A stretch of DNA of 64,000 nt, from assembly GCF_037083825.1 (NCBI RefSeq), contig NZ_JBAPLU010000001.1:62001-126000 (forward strand), written 5' to 3'. Under the pieces are notes generated by a model. It saw only the letters and a program-made list of their open reading frames with translations, did not search any database and was not told where the DNA came from. The stretch is from Klenkia sesuvii (GTDB lineage Bacteria > Actinomycetota > Actinomycetes > Mycobacteriales > Geodermatophilaceae). This document shows positions 1-9,203 of the stretch, piece after piece. The position numbers and the translations under genes are program-made. The number at the start of each line of letters is the position of its first letter. The stretch's first letter is position 1.

Positions 1-1359
1 CGTGGCCAGCAGGGTGGCCGACAGCTTCTCGTCGGCGGTGGTGGCGAACGGGGCGACGTCGTAGACCGGCAGGCCCCGCTCGCGCACCGCCCGGCGCAGC
101 CGCAGGAGCACGATCGGCGACTCCTCCTCCGGCTCGAACCCCACCATCAGCACGGCGGGCGCGGCGGCCAGCTCGTCGTAGGTGACGGCGCCGGCGCCGG
201 GGGCGGTGCCGGCCACGTGCGCGGCCAGGAAGGCCAGCTCCTCGGGCGAGTGCGCACGCGCCCGGGCGTCGACGTCGTGGGTGCCCAGCGCGACGCGGGC
301 GAACTTGGCGTAGGCGTAGGCGTCCTCGACGGTGAGCCGGCCGCCGGGGAGCACCCCCACCCCGCCGTCCGCGCGGGCCGCGGCCAGGCCGGCGGCCGCG
401 GCGGCCCAGGCCTCGGGCCAGGACGCGGGCTGCAGGACGCCGTCCCGCCGGACCAGCGGGGTGGTGAGCCGCTCGTTGGCCGCGGCGTAGCGGAAGGCGA
501 ACCGGCCCTTGTCGCAGTTCCACTCCGTGTTCACCGCCGGGTCGTCGCCGGCCAGCCGGCGCAGCACGGTGCCGCGGCGGTAGTCGGTGCGCTGCGCGCA
601 GCCCGAGGCGCAGTGCTCGCAGGTGCTGGCCTCGCTGCGCAGGTCGAAGGGCCGCGAGCGGAACCGGTAGGCCGAGCTGGTGAGCGCCCCCACCGGGCAG
701 ATCTGCACGGTGTTGCCCGAGAAGTAGGACTCGAACGGCTCGTCGGTGTAGATGCTGACCTGTTGCAGCGCGCCGCGGTCGAACAGCTCGATGAACGGGT
801 CGCCGGCCACCTGCTGGGAGAACCGGGTGCACCGGGCGCAGAGCACGCAGCGCTCGCGGTCCAGCAGCACCTGCGAGCTGATCGGCAGCGGCTTGGGGTA
901 GGTGCGCTTGGTGCCGGTGAACCGGCTCTCGGCGTGCCCGTTGCTCATCGCCTGGTTCTGCAGCGGGCACTCCCCGCCCTTGTCGCAGACCGGGCAGTCC
1001 AGCGGGTGGTTGACCAGCAGCAGCTCGAGCGTGCCGGCCTGGGCGCCCGCGGCGACCTCGCTGGTCAGCTGGGTCTTCACCACCATGTCGGGGGTCACCG
1101 GCACGGTGCAGGAGGCGACCGGCTTGCGCTGGCCCTCGACCTCGACCAGGCACTGCCGGCAGGCGCCGACCGGCTCCAGCAGTGGGTGGTCGCAGAACCG
1201 CGGGATCTGGACGCCGATCTGCTCGGCGGCCCGGATGATCAGCGTGCCCTTCGGCACCGCGACGTCGAAGCCGTCGATGGTCAGCCGGACGTGGTCCTCG
1301 GGCGTGTGCGCACCCGGCACGGCGGGGACCTGGGCCGGTGCTGGTTCGGGGGTGGTCAT
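1..1359 (-). CDS. nuoG: NADH-quinone oxidoreductase subunit G, 3' part cut by window edge
   Basis: Iron-sulfur subunit of respiratory complex I that carries electrons from the FMN site of NuoF towards NuoB. The first 453 codons are present and the frame runs off the left edge. The N-terminus has a [2Fe-2S] ferredoxin domain (CRQC ... SC), then the HPLDCPVC/GGEC cluster, then a CVLCARC ... CPVG 4Fe-4S pair, then a molybdopterin-type 4Fe-4S domain beginning CEHCASGC. The ATG overlaps the nuoF stop as ATGA, so the two genes are translationally coupled. Last visible gene of the nuoABCDEFG run; nuoH onward would lie outside the window. Confidence 0.95.
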   Translation of the reverse strand, partial: MTTPEPAPAQVPAVPGAHTPEDHVRLTIDGFDVAVPKGTLIIRAAEQIGVQIPRFCDHPLLEPVGACRQCLVEVEGQRKPVASCTVPVTPDMVVKTQLTSEVAAGAQAGTLELLLVNHPLDCPVCDKGGECPLQNQAMSNGHAESRFTGTKRTYPKPLPISSQVLLDRERCVLCARCTRFSQQVAGDPFIELFDRGALQQVSIYTDEPFESYFSGNTVQICPVGALTSSAYRFRSRPFDLRSEASTCEHCASGCAQRTDYRRGTVLRRLAGDDPAVNTEWNCDKGRFAFRYAAANERLTTPLVRRDGVLQPASWPEAWAAAAAGLAAARADGGVGVLPGGRLTVEDAYAYAKFARVALGTHDVDARARAHSPEELAFLAAHVAGTAPGAGAVTYDELAAAPAVLMVGFEPEEESPIVLLRLRRAVRERGLPVYDVAPFATTADEKLSATLLAT

Positions 1360-2684
1360 GCCATCGCTCCCACGGGCTCGAGCTTCAGCGTGCGACCCAG
1401 CCGGCCCTGTTCATCGGGCGGCAGCAGGGCCACGTAGTCGTCGCGGAAGTACTGGAGGGACGACGCGATGCAGCTGGTGGCGCCGTCGCCCAGGGCGCAG
1501 AACGAGCGGCCCAGGATGTTGTCGCAGGTGTCGGTGAGCAGGTCCAGGTCGCGGGCGGTGCCGTGCCCGGCGACCAGCCGTTCCAGGATCTGGACCAGCC
1601 AGTAGGTGCCCTCCCGGCACGGGGTGCACTTGCCGCAGCTCTCGTGGGCGTAGAACTCGGTGAACCGCAGGGTGGCCTCGACGATCGAGTCCGTCTCGTC
1701 GAAGACCATGAGCGCGGTGGTGCCGAGCATCGAGCCGGCTGCGGCGACGGAGTCGAAGTCCAGCGGGACGTCGAGGTGGTCGGCGGTGAAGTAGGGGGTG
1801 CTGGACCCGCCCGGCGTCCAGAACTTCAGCTCGTGGCCGGGCCGCACGCCGCCGGCCATCGCCAGCAGCTCGCGCATGGTCGTCCCCATCGGCGCCTCGT
1901 ACTGGCCGGGGTGCACGACCCGGCCGGAGATCGAGTAGATCTTGGGGCCGGGTGACTTCTCGGGGCCGAACTCCTTGAACCAGGCCGACCCGCCGCGCAC
2001 CACGTACGGGACGCTGGCCAGCGTCTCGACGTTGTTCACCACCGTCGGGGCGCCGTACAGACCGGCGACGGCGGGGAACGGCGGCTTGAGCCGGGGCTGG
2101 CCGCGGCGGCCCTCCAACGAGTCCAGCAGCGCGGTCTCCTCGCCGCAGATGTAGGCGCCGGCGCCGGCGTGCACCACGACGTCGAGGTCGAACCCGGAGC
2201 CGTGGACGTCGCGGCCCAGGTGACCGGCGGCGTAGGCCTCGGCGACGGCGGCCTGCAGCCGGCGGTGGGCGTGCACCGCCTCCCCGCGCACGTAGATGAC
2301 CGCGAAGGAGCAGCGGATCGCGTAGGAGGCAATGGCCACGCCCTCCACCAGCGCGTGCGGGTCGGCCATCATCAGCGGGAGGTCCTTGCAGGTGCCCGGC
2401 TCCCCCTCGTCGGCGTTGACCACCAGGTACTTGGGCTTGGCCGCCGGGCCGGTCGGGGTCTCCCCCGGCGTGGGCTGCGGGATGAAGCTCCACTTCATGG
2501 CGGTGGGGAAGCCGGCGCCACCCCGACCGCGCAGGCCGGAGTCCTTGACGAGGGTGACCAGCTCGTCGGGGGTCATGCCCAGGGCGGTGCGCCAGGCGGT
2601 GTAGCCCTCGGTGCGCTCGTAGGTCTCGATGGTCCAGCTGCGGGGCTCGGCGAAGCGGCTGGTCAGCACGGGGGTGAGCGGCAC
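1356..2684 (-). CDS. nuoF: NADH-quinone oxidoreductase subunit F (NADH/FMN-binding)
   Basis: Oxidises NADH and passes electrons through FMN and a 4Fe-4S cluster into complex I. The protein is 442 aa, normal for the family. It shows the FMN loop GRGGAGFP, the nucleotide-binding segment GAGAYICGEETALL and the cluster motif ESCGKCTPCREG with a fourth Cys about 40 residues later (RSFCALGDG). I chose the GTG at 2684, five bases after the nuoE stop. The open frame continues upstream, but that extension reads through nuoE out of frame and has no homology. Confidence 0.95.
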   Translation of the reverse strand: MPLTPVLTSRFAEPRSWTIETYERTEGYTAWRTALGMTPDELVTLVKDSGLRGRGGAGFPTAMKWSFIPQPTPGETPTGPAAKPKYLVVNADEGEPGTCKDLPLMMADPHALVEGVAIASYAIRCSFAVIYVRGEAVHAHRRLQAAVAEAYAAGHLGRDVHGSGFDLDVVVHAGAGAYICGEETALLDSLEGRRGQPRLKPPFPAVAGLYGAPTVVNNVETLASVPYVVRGGSAWFKEFGPEKSPGPKIYSISGRVVHPGQYEAPMGTTMRELLAMAGGVRPGHELKFWTPGGSSTPYFTADHLDVPLDFDSVAAAGSMLGTTALMVFDETDSIVEATLRFTEFYAHESCGKCTPCREGTYWLVQILERLVAGHGTARDLDLLTDTCDNILGRSFCALGDGATSCIASSLQYFRDDYVALLPPDEQGRLGRTLKLEPVGAMA

Positions 2685-2688
2685 GGCG

Positions 2689-3722
2689 TCAGACCTCTCG
2701 CGGGACCGACGTGCCCGACCCGGACTGGGCCTGGCCGTCGACGTCGGGTGCTGGGGCGTCCCGGTCGGCGGCCTCGCGGCCGGCCGGCTCGGGGCGGTCG
2801 GGGTGGTTCTGCGCGGCGCCGGAGCGCTCGGCGGGGTTGTCGGCGGCGGCCACCTGGGCATCGGCGGCCTGCTCCCCGGGTGTCTGCCCCCGGGAACTGC
2901 CGGGGGAAGGGAGCCCTTCCGTACCGGACTGGGCCTCCCCGTGCTGGAAGGGCTCCCTTGCCTCGGCAGGTTCGACGCCGGGCATCGGCGGGGCGGTCTC
3001 GCCGCGCTCGGCGGCCAGCCGGACCCCGCGCAGGGTGGGGACGCCGGCGCTGGGCCCGTCGACGGCAGCGCGCTCGGCAGCGGCGTCGGCGTGCTGGCTG
3101 AACCCGGCCAGCTGCCGGGACACCCCGCGGAAGTCGGTCAGCGGCGCCCCCCGGGTGGGCGCGGGCCGCTCGCCGCGGCGCAGCGCGGCGACCAGCGCCA
3201 GCGCGGCGTCGACGTCCTGCTGGTCGTAGAACTCGTAGTCCACGGTCACGACCGGGGCGTAGTCGCAGGCGGCCAGGCACTCGGCGTGCTCGAGGGTGAT
3301 CGAGCCGTCGGCGGTGGTCTCGTCGTGGTGCACGCCCAGCTCGGCCGCGACCGCGTCGTAGATCCGCTGACCGCCGAGCACCGCGCACAGCGTGTTGGTG
3401 CAGACGCTGACCAGGTGCCGGCCGGTGGGGTGCCGCTTGAACATCGTGTAGAAGGTCGCCACCGCGCCGACCTCGGCCTTGGTGAGGCCGAGCTCCTCCG
3501 CGCACAGCGCGACGCCCTCCGGGGTGACGTAGCCCTGGACGGACTGGACCAGGTGCAGCATCGGCAGCAGCGCCGAGCGCGGCACCGGGTACCGGGCCAT
3601 GATCTCGCGGCACTCGAGCCGGGTGGTCCCGGTCAGCGGCGGCAGGTCCTCGACGGTGCCGGGAACGGCTGACGAGTCCAGACCCGTGACCGCCGTCCCC
3701 TCGGGGCTGCCGGGCAGCGCGC

Positions 3723-3726
<4 letters not shown>
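2689..3726 (-). CDS. nuoE: NADH-quinone oxidoreductase subunit E with long C-terminal extension
   Basis: Complex I subunit holding the N1a [2Fe-2S] cluster; it works with NuoF in the NADH dehydrogenase module. Residues 1 to about 190 are a normal NuoE core with cluster ligands in SVCTNTLC and HAECLAACD. Residues about 190-345 are a low-complexity Ala/Pro/Glu-rich tail not typical of the family, whose core is usually 160-250 aa. Part of the tail is encoded by a 73-bp palindromic repeat. The ATG overlaps the nuoD stop (ATGA). The tail is probably disordered; I know of no function for it. Confidence 0.93.
2897..2969. repeat. Palindromic repeat inside nuoE coding sequence
   Basis: Two 24-base arms at 2897-2920 and 2946-2969 are inverted copies matching at 22 positions, with a 25-base loop. 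The perfect core pairs AAGGGAGCCCTTCC with GGAAGGGCTCCCTT, and each core is itself nearly palindromic. It is read in frame within the extra C-terminal tail of NuoE, so the element has been tolerated as coding sequence. It differs in sequence from the four elements that follow stop codons elsewhere in the window. Confidence 0.75.
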
Positions 3727-5053
<1,327 letters not shown>

Positions 5054-5057
<4 letters not shown>

Positions 5058-5728
5058 CGGTAGGACCGCCTCTCGTCCGGGGGCGGCGTGCTGGCGCCGT
5101 GGTACTCCACGGGGACACCGCCCAGCGGGTAGTCCTTGCGCTGGGGGTGGCCCTCCCAGTCGTCGGGCATGAGGATGCGGGTGAGCGCCGGGTGGCCGTC
5201 GAAGACGATGCCGAACATGTCGAAGGCCTCGCGCTCGTGCCAGTCGGCCGTCGGGTAGACCCCGGTCAGGCTCGGCACCCGGGGGTCCTCGGCGGAGACC
5301 GCGACCTCCAGCCGGATGCGGCGGCGGTAGGTCATCGACGTCAGGTGCACCACGACGTGCAGCCGCTCGCCGGCCGGCCCCCCGGAGTCCAGGTAGTCCA
5401 CCCCGCTGACGCTGCTGCACAGCTCGAACCGCAGGGCGTCGTCGTCGCGCAGCGCCTGGGCCAGCACCAGGAGGTGCTCGCGGGCCACGAACCAGGTGAT
5501 CTCGCCGCGGTCGACGACCACCCGCCGCACGGCGGCGTCGTAGACCTGCTGGCCGACGGCCTCGGCGAGGGCGTCGGCGACCTCGTCGAACCACCCGCCG
5601 TAGGGCCGGTCGGTGGAGTGCAGGGTGACCGCGCCACCGGGCTCGACCCGGACCAGACCGCCGAAGCCGGAGGTGTCACCGGTGCCGGTGACCCCGAAGG
5701 CGCCGGTGCGGAAGGGCCCCTCGCTCAC
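5054..5728 (-). CDS. nuoC: NADH-quinone oxidoreductase subunit C (30 kDa)
   Basis: Peripheral-arm subunit of complex I linking NuoD and NuoB to the rest of the hydrophilic arm. The protein is 224 aa. The C-terminal half carries the family signature: DWHEREAFDMFGI, followed by HPALTRILMPDDWEGHPQRKDYPLGG. The first 35 residues are Gly/Thr-rich and variable. The GTG at 5728 overlaps the nuoB stop by GTGA. NuoC and NuoD are separate here, unlike the NuoCD fusion of enterobacteria. Confidence 0.95.
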
Positions 5729-6393
5729 CGCTGCTCCCCGGGGAGGACGACGGCGGCCCCGCCGCGCTGCTCGAGGGCGAACTGCCCGGTGCGGCCCTCG
5801 GCGGCGGCCTGCTCGTAGGCCTTCCGGGCGGCCTTGTCCACCCGCACGGTGGAGGGCATCGCCACGTGCAGGTCCTTCGCCGTCCCGTCCGCCTGCGCGG
5901 CGGCCAGCGCGGCCGCGCGCTTGGGCCCCAGCGGCTCGTGCTGGATCTTGTGGTGCAGCTTGAGGATCGCGTCCATGAGCATCTCGGGGCGCGGCGGGCA
6001 ACCGGGCAGGTACATGTCGACCGGCACGACGTGGTCGACGCCCTGCACGATCGCGTAGTTGTTGAACATCCCGCCCGAGCTGGAGCACACGCCCATGGCC
6101 AGCACCCAGCGCGGCTCGGGCATCTGGTCGTAGATCTGGCGCAGGACCGGGGCCATCTTCTGGCTCACCCGGCCGGCCACGATCAGCAGGTCGGCCTGGC
6201 GTGGCGAGGCCCGGAAGACCTCCATGCCGAAGCGGGCCAGGTCGTAGCGGCCGGCACCGGAGGCCATCATCTCGATCGCGCAGCAGGCCAGCCCGAAGGT
6301 GGCCGGCCACAGCGAGGACTTGCGGGTCCAGTTGACCAGCTTCTCGACGCTGGTCAGCAGCACCCCGGACGGGAGCTTCTCCTCGAGGCCCAT
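5725..6393 (-). CDS. nuoB: NADH-quinone oxidoreductase subunit B (N2 cluster)
   Basis: Carries the terminal 4Fe-4S cluster N2 that reduces menaquinone. The protein is 222 aa. The four cluster ligands are visible as adjacent Cys37-Cys38 (FGLACCAIEM), Cys103 (GVCSSSGG) and Cys132 (PGCPPRPE). A C-terminal extension of about 60 residues is Ala-rich, as in many actinobacterial NuoB proteins. The chosen ATG (MGLEEKL) lies one base after the nuoA stop; an in-frame start seven codons upstream would overlap nuoA. Confidence 0.96.
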   Translation of the reverse strand: MGLEEKLPSGVLLTSVEKLVNWTRKSSLWPATFGLACCAIEMMASGAGRYDLARFGMEVFRASPRQADLLIVAGRVSQKMAPVLRQIYDQMPEPRWVLAMGVCSSSGGMFNNYAIVQGVDHVVPVDMYLPGCPPRPEMLMDAILKLHHKIQHEPLGPKRAAALAAAQADGTAKDLHVAMPSTVRVDKAARKAYEQAAAEGRTGQFALEQRGGAAVVLPGEQR

Positions 6394-6394
6394 G

Positions 6395-6757
6395 TCAGTC
6401 CCACTCCAGCCCACCGCGACGCCACTCGTAGGCGAAGGCGATGAAGATCGTCGCGACGAACAGGAACATCGAGAGCAGGCCCCACACGCCCAGGGCGTCG
6501 TTCGCGACCGCCCACGGGTAGAGGAAGACGATCTCGATGTCGAAGATGATGAAGAGCATCGCGGTCAGGTAGTACTTGACCGGGAAACGACCGCCGGTGA
6601 GCGGCTGGTCGACCGGCTCGATGCCGCACTCGTAGGCCTGCAGCTTGGCCCGGTTGTACCGGCGCGGACCGATGAAGGGGGCCGCGGTGACCGAGAACAG
6701 CGCGAACCCCGCCGCCAGCACGAAGAGGCCGACCAGCGGGGCGTAGGTCTCGAGCAT
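6395..6757 (-). CDS. nuoA: NADH-quinone oxidoreductase subunit A
   Basis: Small membrane subunit of complex I at the junction of the membrane and peripheral arms. It is 120 aa with three predicted membrane helices (about residues 8-28, 61-81 and 87-107) and the conserved loop YECGIEP with its exposed Cys. The second helix holds FDIEIVFLYPW with the acidic residues typical of NuoA. The ATG at 6757 has a strong GGGGGAGG ribosome-binding site five bases upstream; a TTG one codon earlier is less likely. First gene of the nuo operon, downstream of a Rex operator. Confidence 0.95.
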   Translation of the reverse strand: MLETYAPLVGLFVLAAGFALFSVTAAPFIGPRRYNRAKLQAYECGIEPVDQPLTGGRFPVKYYLTAMLFIIFDIEIVFLYPWAVANDALGVWGLLSMFLFVATIFIAFAYEWRRGGLEWD

Positions 6758-6783
6758 CAACGCCTCCCCCGGTTCCGGACCCG

Positions 6784-6803
6784 CTTGTGAACTGGTTCAC
6801 AAG
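6784..6803. promoter_or_regulatory. Perfect Rex operator before nuoA
   Basis: A 20-bp site made of two perfect 9-base inverted arms, CTTGTGAAC and GTTCACAAG, around a 2-base centre. It contains TTGTGAA-N4-TTCACAA, the established Rex consensus. It lies 27 bases upstream of the nuoA ATG. A TAGGGT box further upstream on the minus strand (near 6820) would put the operator just after the transcription start, where Rex could block elongation. Rex itself is encoded at 30876-31559. Confidence 0.85.
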
Positions 6804-6924
6804 TCGACACGTCAGAACCCTATGCCCCAGGTCACAGTTCCCGGAAGGGACCCCCGCCCGGCGCGCCGCGACCGAGGGTGGACACCTGCCCCGAGCCGGT
6901 GACGGGACCGACGCCGAGCGGGCC

Positions 6925-8169
6925 CTACCGCGCGGGCGTCAGGCGGTGCAGGACGTCGAGGGTGCGGTCGACGGCGTCGCCGTCCCGACCGTCGGAGAGG
7001 TTGCCCATCAGCCGCAGCGCGATCGCGACCGCGGCCGGTCGCTTGAGCCCGTGCGCGGTCGCGAAGCGCACCAGCTCGGGCCGGGCGAGGCCCTTGAGGA
7101 ACAGCCCGCCGAGCCGGTGGTGGGCGCCGAACTCCCGCCGCAGCAGGTCGGGGTAGCCCCGCAGCACGGCCTCCCGGGCCGGGCCGTCGGGTCTGGCCAG
7201 CGCGGCCCGGACGACGCCCGCCCCGGTGCGGCCGGTCTCCATCGCGTAGCTGATGCCCTCGCCGTTGAACGGGTTGACCGTGCCGGCCGAGTCACCGACC
7301 AGCAGCAGCCCGCGGGTGTAGGCCGGGCGGCGGGACAGCGAGGTGGGCAGCCCGGCACCCCGCAGCGGGGTGCCGGGGCGGTCGGGGTCGATGCCCCACG
7401 AGGGCGGCAGTGAGGCGATCCAGCGCCGGTAGACCGTGCGGGTGTCGTCGTCCCCCGCGTACCGGGTGTCCAGCAGGCCGAACCCGACGTTGGCCGTGCC
7501 GTCGCCCATGGGGAAGAACCAGCCGTAGCCGGGCATCGACGCGGCGTCCGGGCCCGACGCGGTGAGGTCGAAGGAGATGTCGAGGTAGGGGTCGTGGGTG
7601 CGCGGGGTGGTGAGGTACTGCCGGACGGCGACCCCCAGCGGCACGTCGGTGCGCCGGTTCAGCCCGACCGCCTTGGCCAGCCGGCCGCTGAGGCCCTCGG
7701 CGGAGATGACCAGCGCGGCGCGGAACTCCTCGCCGTCGGTGGCCCGGACCCCGCAGACCCGGCCGGCGTCGTCCAGCAGCGGCTCGGCCACGGTGACCCC
7801 GAACCGCACCTGCGCCCCGGCCGCCACGGCGTGCCGGGCGAGCTGGGCGTCGAGGTCGGCACGGGTGCGGATGAGCCCGTCGGCGGGCCAGCGGGCCAGC
7901 CGCGGCCAGTCGACCTCGACCACCTGCCCGCCGCCGTGCACCCGCAGGCCGCGGTGGCGCACCCAGCCCTCGTCGGTGGTGTCGATGCCCATCGCCGCGA
8001 GGGCGGCCACCCCGCGCGGGGTCAGACCGTCACCGCAGACCTTCTCGCGCGGGAAGTGCGCCTTCTCGAGCACCAGGACGTCGAACCCGGCCGAGGCCAG
8101 CCAGTACGCCGCCGACGAACCGGCCGGGCCGGCGCCCACCACCACGACGTCGTACCGCTGCTCTGCCAC
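6925..8169 (-). CDS. menJ: Geranylgeranyl reductase family FAD enzyme, MenJ-like
   Basis: FAD-dependent reductase of 414 aa. The N-terminus is a Rossmann dinucleotide fold (VVVVGAGPAGSSAAYWL ... VLEK), followed by the family segment REKVCGDGLTPRG and the FAD-ribityl motif LLVGDSAGTVNPFNGEGISYAM. In mycobacteria the MenJ homologue saturates one isoprene unit of menaquinone. The neighbouring men genes and the syntenic position support that role, but reduction of other isoprenoid chains is possible. The GTG at 8169 is six bases after a TAGGCT box, so the transcript is probably leaderless. Confidence 0.85.
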   Translation of the reverse strand: MAEQRYDVVVVGAGPAGSSAAYWLASAGFDVLVLEKAHFPREKVCGDGLTPRGVAALAAMGIDTTDEGWVRHRGLRVHGGGQVVEVDWPRLARWPADGLIRTRADLDAQLARHAVAAGAQVRFGVTVAEPLLDDAGRVCGVRATDGEEFRAALVISAEGLSGRLAKAVGLNRRTDVPLGVAVRQYLTTPRTHDPYLDISFDLTASGPDAASMPGYGWFFPMGDGTANVGFGLLDTRYAGDDDTRTVYRRWIASLPPSWGIDPDRPGTPLRGAGLPTSLSRRPAYTRGLLLVGDSAGTVNPFNGEGISYAMETGRTGAGVVRAALARPDGPAREAVLRGYPDLLRREFGAHHRLGGLFLKGLARPELVRFATAHGLKRPAAVAIALRLMGNLSDGRDGDAVDRTLDVLHRLTPAR

Positions 8170-8192
8170 GCGACGAGCCTAGGTCGGGGGCC

Positions 8193-8327
8193 TCAGGACG
8201 GCGGCGGCGCCACCGGGTCGGTCGGGCTCGGCGCCGGTGCGGGCGGCGCCGGCTCGGACGGGACCGGGTCCACCGGGGTGGGCGGCGGGTCGACGGGACC
8301 GGGGTCGGGCGTGGGCGGGAACGTCAT
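8193..8327 (-). CDS. Possible short proline-rich peptide (doubtful)
   Basis: A 44-codon frame that is almost entirely Pro, Ala, Asp and Val in a loose PPxP pattern. There is no ribosome-binding site or TANNNT box before its ATG and no recognisable domain. Such compositions arise by chance in DNA of this GC content. The rest of the 8170-8446 gap holds only a 9-base inverted repeat (8369-8377 with 8416-8424) separated by 38 bases. Listed because nothing else explains the gap. Confidence 0.2.
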   Translation of the reverse strand: MTFPPTPDPGPVDPPPTPVDPVPSEPAPPAPAPSPTDPVAPPPS

Positions 8328-8446
8328 GCCGTGTGCTGTGCCCCGCACCACACAGCCCGAACCCCGACGATCACGGACCCCAGGACACCGACGCTCGGCG
8401 TGGCGCGCGCACAGCTCCGTGATCAACAGCAGGGTGGGCGGGGCGG

Positions 8447-9163
8447 TCAGGCGGGCTTGACCCCGCGGTGGAGGGCGACGATGCCGCCGGTCAGGTTGCG
8501 CCAGGCGACGTCGGTCCAGCCCGCGGCCTGCAGCTTCGCCGCCATCGGGGCCTGCGCCGGCCAGGCCCGGATCGACTCGGCGAGGTAGACGTAGGCCTCG
8601 GGGTTGCTGCTCACCGCGCGGGCGATCGGCGGCAGGGCCCGCATGAGGTACTCGAGGTAGACGGTGCGCCACGGCGTCCAGGTGGGCGTGGAGAACTCGC
8701 AGACCACGAGGGTGCCACCGGGCCGGGTGACCCGGGAGAACTCCCGCAGCGCGGCGTCGGTGTCGGCCACGTTGCGCAGCCCGAAGGAGATGACGACGCC
8801 GTCGACGCTCGCGTCGGCCAGCGGCAGCGCCATGGCGTCCCCGGCCACCATCGGCACCGGGCGGTGCCGGCCGGCCCGGAGCATGCCCTGGGAGAAGTCG
8901 CAGGCCACGGCCCGCACCCCACCGGTGGCCAGCTCCACCGTGGAGACCCCGGTGCCCGCCGCGACGTCGAGCACGGTCTGGCCCGCGCGGGCCCCCAGCG
9001 CCGCGCGGGTGGCCCACCGCCAGCCGGCGTCCAGACCGCCGGAGAGCACGGTGTTGGTGACGTCGTACTTGCCGGCCACCCGGTCGAACATCGCAGCGAC
9101 CTCGGCGGGCCGCTTCTCCAGCGTCGCCCGGTAGCCGGCGTGTGCCCGATCTCCTGGTTCCAC
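8447..9163 (-). CDS. menG: Demethylmenaquinone methyltransferase
   Basis: SAM-dependent C-methyltransferase (MenG/UbiE family, 238 aa) that converts demethylmenaquinone to menaquinone, the last ring step of the pathway. Seen: the SAM-binding LDVAAGTGVST, the second loop DFSQGML, and family segments FDRVAGKYD, ISFGLRNV and EFSTPTW. The GTG at 9163 sits eight bases after a TATCGT box on the same strand, suggesting leaderless transcription. It is divergent from menF with only 40 bases between the start codons. Confidence 0.93.
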   Translation of the reverse strand: MEPGDRAHAGYRATLEKRPAEVAAMFDRVAGKYDVTNTVLSGGLDAGWRWATRAALGARAGQTVLDVAAGTGVSTVELATGGVRAVACDFSQGMLRAGRHRPVPMVAGDAMALPLADASVDGVVISFGLRNVADTDAALREFSRVTRPGGTLVVCEFSTPTWTPWRTVYLEYLMRALPPIARAVSSNPEAYVYLAESIRAWPAQAPMAAKLQAAGWTDVAWRNLTGGIVALHRGVKPA

Positions 9164-9203
9164 GCCCGACGACGATACGGCGGGGGTGCCTATCGTGGAG
9201 GCC
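9164..9203. promoter_or_regulatory. Compact divergent leaderless promoters, menG / menF
   Basis: The 40-base gap holds two TATCGT boxes facing opposite ways. The minus-strand box (9172-9177) is eight bases from the menG GTG; the plus-strand box (9191-9196) is seven bases from the menF GTG at 9204. No good ribosome-binding site is spaced for either start, so both mRNAs probably begin at or next to the start codon. Confidence 0.55.

Noticed and set aside
217..1437. Long plus-strand open frame opposite nuoG
   Set aside because: It is the antisense shadow of a real gene; its Gly/Ala/Arg-rich product has no domain and GC-rich codons rarely give stops on the reverse strand.
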